In this document: positions 61,310-64,000 of the stretch, piece after piece
Numbering within the stretch: the first letter of the stretch is position 1
How the letters are laid out: each line of letters starts with the position of its first letter
Source: Streptomyces sp. CB02058
Lineage (GTDB): Bacteria; Actinomycetota; Actinomycetes; Streptomycetales; Streptomycetaceae
Assembly: GCF_001905505.1 (NCBI RefSeq)
Contig: NZ_LIPG01000001.1
Span: 1,302,001 to 1,366,000, forward strand
Direction: 5' to 3'
Length of the DNA stretch: 64,000 nucleotides
Program-made: the position numbers and the translations under genes
The notes under the pieces: generated by a model
What the model was told of the DNA's origin: nothing
Databases searched by the model: none
Seen by the model: the letters and a program-made list of their open reading frames with translations, nothing else

Positions 61310-62199
61310 CAGCCATTCTGGAAGCGAAGGGCCTGAGCAAGCGGTACGGCCGCCGCCAGGCCCTCTCGGACTGCACCATCAGCGTGCCGTCCGGCCGCGT
61401 CGTGGGCCTCGTCGGGCCCAACGGGGCCGGAAAATCCACCCTGTTACAGCTGGCCTGCGGCCTGATCACCCCCACCTCGGGCACCGTCGAGGTCCTCGGC
61501 GGGCGCCCCGCCTCCGGCCCCGCGCAGCTCGCCAAGGTCGGGTTCGTCGCCCAGGACACGCCGACGTACGCCGGGCTGTCCGTCGCCGACCACCTGAGCC
61601 TGGGGCGGCGGCTGAACCCCGGCTGGGACGCGTCGCTGGCGGACGAGCGCGTCAGGAGCCTCGGCCTGGACCCCGCGCAGCGCGTCGGCAGGCTCTCCGG
61701 CGGCCAGCGCGCCCAGGTCGCGCTCACCCTCGCCGTCGCCAAGCGTCCCGAACTGCTCATCCTCGACGAGCCCGTCGCGGCCCTCGACCCCCTGGCCCGG
61801 CGCGAGTTCCTCCAAGGACTCATGGAGTACGTGGCCGAGCACGGCACCACCGTCATCCTGTCCTCGCATCTGGTCTCCGACCTGGAGCGGGTCTGCGACC
61901 ACCTGATCTCGCTCGTCGCCTCCCGGGTCCAGATAGCCGGGGACGTGGACGAGCTCCTCTCCACCCACTTCCGGCTCACCACCGCACGGCGCGAGACCGG
62001 CAGCCTGCCGGAGGGGATGACCGTCCTCCAGGCCACCCACACCGAACGGCAGAGCACCTTCGTCGTCCGGGCCCCCGCCCCGGTCCACGACCCGGCCTGG
62101 GTCCTGGAACCTCTCGGCCTGGAGGACCTCGTCCTCACCTACATGGCGGAGGGCACGTCCGGCCCCGCCGGCCGCACCGTCCTGGAGGCACAGCGATGA
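61306..62199 (+). CDS. ABC transporter ATP-binding protein (YtrB-like)
   Basis: This 297-residue ATPase has Walker A GPNGAGKST, Q-loop VGFVAQDTPTYAGLSVADHL, signature LSGGQRAQVALTLAVAKRPE, Walker B LLILDEPVAALDPLARREFL and H-loop ILSSHLVSDLERV. The C-terminal 75 residues form the accessory domain of antibiotic/lipid-type exporters. The stop overlaps the permease start (ATGA), so the three genes are one translationally coupled unit. Confidence 0.95.
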   Translation: MTAILEAKGLSKRYGRRQALSDCTISVPSGRVVGLVGPNGAGKSTLLQLACGLITPTSGTVEVLGGRPASGPAQLAKVGFVAQDTPTYAGLSVADHLSLGRRLNPGWDASLADERVRSLGLDPAQRVGRLSGGQRAQVALTLAVAKRPELLILDEPVAALDPLARREFLQGLMEYVAEHGTTVILSSHLVSDLERVCDHLISLVASRVQIAGDVDELLSTHFRLTTARRETGSLPEGMTVLQATHTERQSTFVVRAPAPVHDPAWVLEPLGLEDLVLTYMAEGTSGPAGRTVLEAQR

Positions 62200-63239
62200 T
62201 CTGGCTCACCTGGCGCCAGTACCGCGTCCAGACCCTGGTGGCCCTGGCCGCACTCGTCGCCGTGACCGCCACCCTGGTGATCACCGGCTTCCAGCTCCGG
62301 GACACCTACGACAGCACGGTCGCCGTGTGCGGCAGCGACTGCGGGGCGGCGCGGAACGCGTTCGTCACCCGCTACGCCACCCTGTCCTCGTTCGTCACCG
62401 GCCTCCTGATCGCCGTACCGGGCCTCATGGGCGTCTTCTGGGGCGCGCCCCTGATCGCGCGCGAAATGGAGACCGGCACCCACCGGCTGATCTGGAACCA
62501 GAGCATCACCCGCACCCACTGGCTCGGCGTCAAGCTCACCGCCGTCGGGCTGGCGGCCGTGGCCGTCACCGCCCTGCTCAGCCTCATGGTGACCTGGTGG
62601 GCGTCGCCGCTCGACGAGATCAACAGCGACCGGTTCACCCCGGTGGTCTTCGACGGCCGGGGCATCGTCCCGCTCGCCTACGCGGCCTTCGCCTTCACCG
62701 TCGGGGTCTGCGCCGGACTCCTGATCCGCAGGACCGTGCCGGCCATGGCGGCCACCCTCGCCGTCTTCGTCGCGGTCCAGGTCCTCATGCCCTTCGTCGT
62801 ACGCCCGCACTTCATGGCGCCAGTGCGCGCCGAGATCGCGCTCGCCGCGCTCGGTCTGCGCGGCGGAGGTCCGGGCGAGGACGGGAACGGCGCCGCCGCT
62901 TCCGGGTCCCGCTGGGAGGCGACGAACATCTCCATGTCCGGCGAAGGCGACGCCGCGCAGGTGGTCGTCGGCGTGGCCAGGCCCGGTGCCTGGGTGGTGT
63001 CCGGCAGCGGCCCGGTGCTCGATTCGTCCGGCAGGGAGGTCAGGGGGGCCGAGGGCTGCGCGCGACGCGACATCGACCCGGTGGAGTGCTTCGCGAAGTC
63101 CGACCTCCATGTGGAGGTCGCCCACCACCCGGCCGACCGCTACTGGACCTTCCAGTGGATCGAGACGGGCGTCTTCCTGGCCCTGGCCGGGCTGCTCACC
63201 GGCTTCTGCACCTGGTGGCTGCGCCGGCGCCTGAACTGA
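62196..63239 (+). CDS. ABC transporter permease (ABC-2 type), partner of the YtrB-like ATPase
   Basis: This 347-residue membrane protein has about six helices: near 15-35 (LVALAALVAVTATLVITGFQ), 65-85 (FVTGLLIAVPGLMGVFWGAP), 105-130, 150-170, 180-200 and a last one at 320-340. An extracytoplasmic domain lies between the last two (about 210-315), with a Cys pair (EGCARRDIDPVECF). LIAREMETGTHRLIWNQSIT is the typical ABC-2 exporter motif, indicating efflux. CGSDCGAAR in the first outer loop adds two more cysteines. The exported compound is unknown. Confidence 0.9.
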   Translation: MIWLTWRQYRVQTLVALAALVAVTATLVITGFQLRDTYDSTVAVCGSDCGAARNAFVTRYATLSSFVTGLLIAVPGLMGVFWGAPLIAREMETGTHRLIWNQSITRTHWLGVKLTAVGLAAVAVTALLSLMVTWWASPLDEINSDRFTPVVFDGRGIVPLAYAAFAFTVGVCAGLLIRRTVPAMAATLAVFVAVQVLMPFVVRPHFMAPVRAEIALAALGLRGGGPGEDGNGAAASGSRWEATNISMSGEGDAAQVVVGVARPGAWVVSGSGPVLDSSGREVRGAEGCARRDIDPVECFAKSDLHVEVAHHPADRYWTFQWIETGVFLALAGLLTGFCTWWLRRRLN

Positions 63240-63269
63240 CGGGACGAGAGACGGCCGTCGTACGCGAGA

Positions 63270-63304
63270 GGCGGCCGAAGCCGACGCAACCGGCTTCGGC
63301 CGCC
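63270..63304. terminator. hairpin between convergent genes
   Basis: GGCGGCCGAAGCCG (63270-63283) and CGGCTTCGGCCGCC (63291-63304) form a perfect 14-bp stem with a 7-nt loop. Confidence 0.85.
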
Positions 63305-63331
63305 CACGCGTGACCAGGCAGGGTCCGCACG

Positions 63332-64000
63332 TCACCGGCGACGGCCACGCTCCCGGGGCGCGAAGGGGTTGACGTCGCCGGGGAAGTCCTCGTCCCACTC
63401 CGGCTCGGCGTAGCTGCTGGGGACGAAGGTGTTGCGCCCGCTGTCCGTGATGAACGGCGTCCGCGAGGACGAGGGCCGGCTGCTGCGTCCGCGTTCACGC
63501 CGCGGCTCGGCGTCGATGGGCCCGGCCCCGTACGAGAAGTCGTCGCCGATCTCGATGGGACGGCTGCTGGACATGCCCGCGGGGGGCCGGGTCGACCTGC
63601 GGCGGCTGCGGCTGCGGCTGCGCTCACGCTCGGGCTCGGGTGCGAAGCTCGGTTCGGGGCGGCGGCTGCGGCTCCTGTGCCGGCGCTCCGGCTCGGGTTC
63701 GGGTGCGAAGCTCGGTTCGGGGCGGCGGCTGCGGCTCCTGTGCCGGCGCTCCGGCTCGGGTTCGGGCGCGGGCTCCATGACGTAGCTGGGGGCGCGCCTG
63801 CTCCGGCGGTGCCGGTGACCGATGCTCTCCTCGGGCTGCTGGCTGCCGAAGATCTCCTCCTCGTCGTCCGCCGCCGCGTAGTTGACGGGGGCGGCGACCT
63901 GGGGGCGGCCGATCGTGCTCACCGGCGGCCGGCTCGACCTGCGCCGGCGGCTGGGGGCCTGGGGAGCCTGGCTCGCGCGGCTCCTGCTCTTGCTCCGGCT
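63332..64000 (-). CDS. Arg/Ser/Pro/Glu-rich repeat protein, N-terminus outside window
   Basis: The frame is open to the end of the window, so about 222 C-terminal residues are seen (a GTG at 63922 is internal). The sequence is of low complexity: RSKSRSRASQAPQAPSRRRR, then acidic AAADDEEEIFGSQQPEESIG, two exact copies of a 21-residue unit (PEPERRHRSRSRRPEPSFAP plus E) and a mixed tail (FITDSGRNTFVPSSYAEPEW then DEDFPGDVNPFAPRERGRRR). It is probably the disordered part of a larger, perhaps membrane or regulatory, protein. I do not recognise it. RS-like tracts are unusual in bacteria. Confidence 0.75.
   Translation of the reverse strand, partial: SRSKSRSRASQAPQAPSRRRRSSRPPVSTIGRPQVAAPVNYAAADDEEEIFGSQQPEESIGHRHRRSRRAPSYVMEPAPEPEPERRHRSRSRRPEPSFAPEPEPERRHRSRSRRPEPSFAPEPERERSRSRSRRRSTRPPAGMSSSRPIEIGDDFSYGAGPIDAEPRRERGRSSRPSSSRTPFITDSGRNTFVPSSYAEPEWDEDFPGDVNPFAPRERGRRR
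63638..63763. repeat. 63-bp exact tandem repeat, two copies
   Basis: Copies at 63638-63700 and 63701-63763 are identical over 63 bp and keep the frame of the Arg/Ser-rich protein (21 residues each). A diverged third unit adjoins. Confidence 0.9.

Overview
The window is about 72% G+C, uses mostly G/C-ending codons, has many GTG starts, DmdR1/IdeR-type iron boxes, leaderless-looking promoters and lipoproteins with LAxC lipoboxes. It is a Streptomyces chromosome. The stretch from the GGDEF protein through ilvB-ilvN-ilvC-serA, proline catabolism, leuB, ilvE, a urease pair, agmatine deiminase and citramalate synthase matches the S. coelicolor SCO5511-SCO5529 neighbourhood as I remember it (not searched here). 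No rRNA, tRNA, CRISPR array or insertion sequence was seen.

Layout. 1-8773: end of a large LuxR-type regulator, a PQQ-type sugar dehydrogenase lipoprotein, an aldo/keto reductase divergent from a D-2-hydroxyacid dehydrogenase, and a membrane PAS-GGDEF-EAL protein whose EAL half has lost its signature residues. 8774-14463: branched-chain amino acid genes ilvBNC behind a classical peptide attenuator (Ile-Leu-Val-Leu codons), then serA. 14491-18553: PucR regulator divergent from proline dehydrogenase and P5C dehydrogenase, with a perfect 16-bp palindrome between. 18594-23637: two regulator/enzyme pairs, MarR with an amidohydrolase and TetR with a GH3 glycosidase. 23640-26653: a 42-residue small protein, leuB and ilvE. 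26673-30776: a self-contained operon of fused gamma-beta urease subunit, alpha urease subunit, agmatine deiminase and TetR regulator, with a matching palindrome on its promoter. 30780-32724: citramalate synthase behind its own Ile-codon attenuator.

32732-37834 looks like accessory DNA: an LGFP-repeat protein with a HELVH metallopeptidase-like end and near-identical 342-bp internal repeats, a partner gene, a small secreted cysteine protein and two long gene-poor stretches. 37710-51314 is a beta-glucan utilisation locus: LacI-type regulator, family-5 binding protein, two permeases, two ATPases, intracellular GH1, secreted GH16 and a large secreted GH3. Secreted GH16/GH3 would cut the polymer, the Dpp-like ABC system would import oligosaccharides and GH1 would finish them.

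51327-64000: a Gly-rich membrane protein, a DUF218/YdcF membrane protein, and a ferric-siderophore uptake locus (two permeases, ATPase, binding lipoprotein, PPOX-type flavoprotein, two iron boxes). Its first permease is broken by an apparent 10-nt deletion. Then come PPK2, a DUF4097-like lipoprotein, a GntR(YtrA)-ABC operon, and the end of an Arg/Ser-rich repeat protein that runs off the window.

The most interesting items are the accessory-gene-less urease-like enzyme (flap Cys replaced by Val) coupled to agmatine deiminase, the cimA attenuator, the LGFP/HELVH pair, and the frameshifted siderophore permease.
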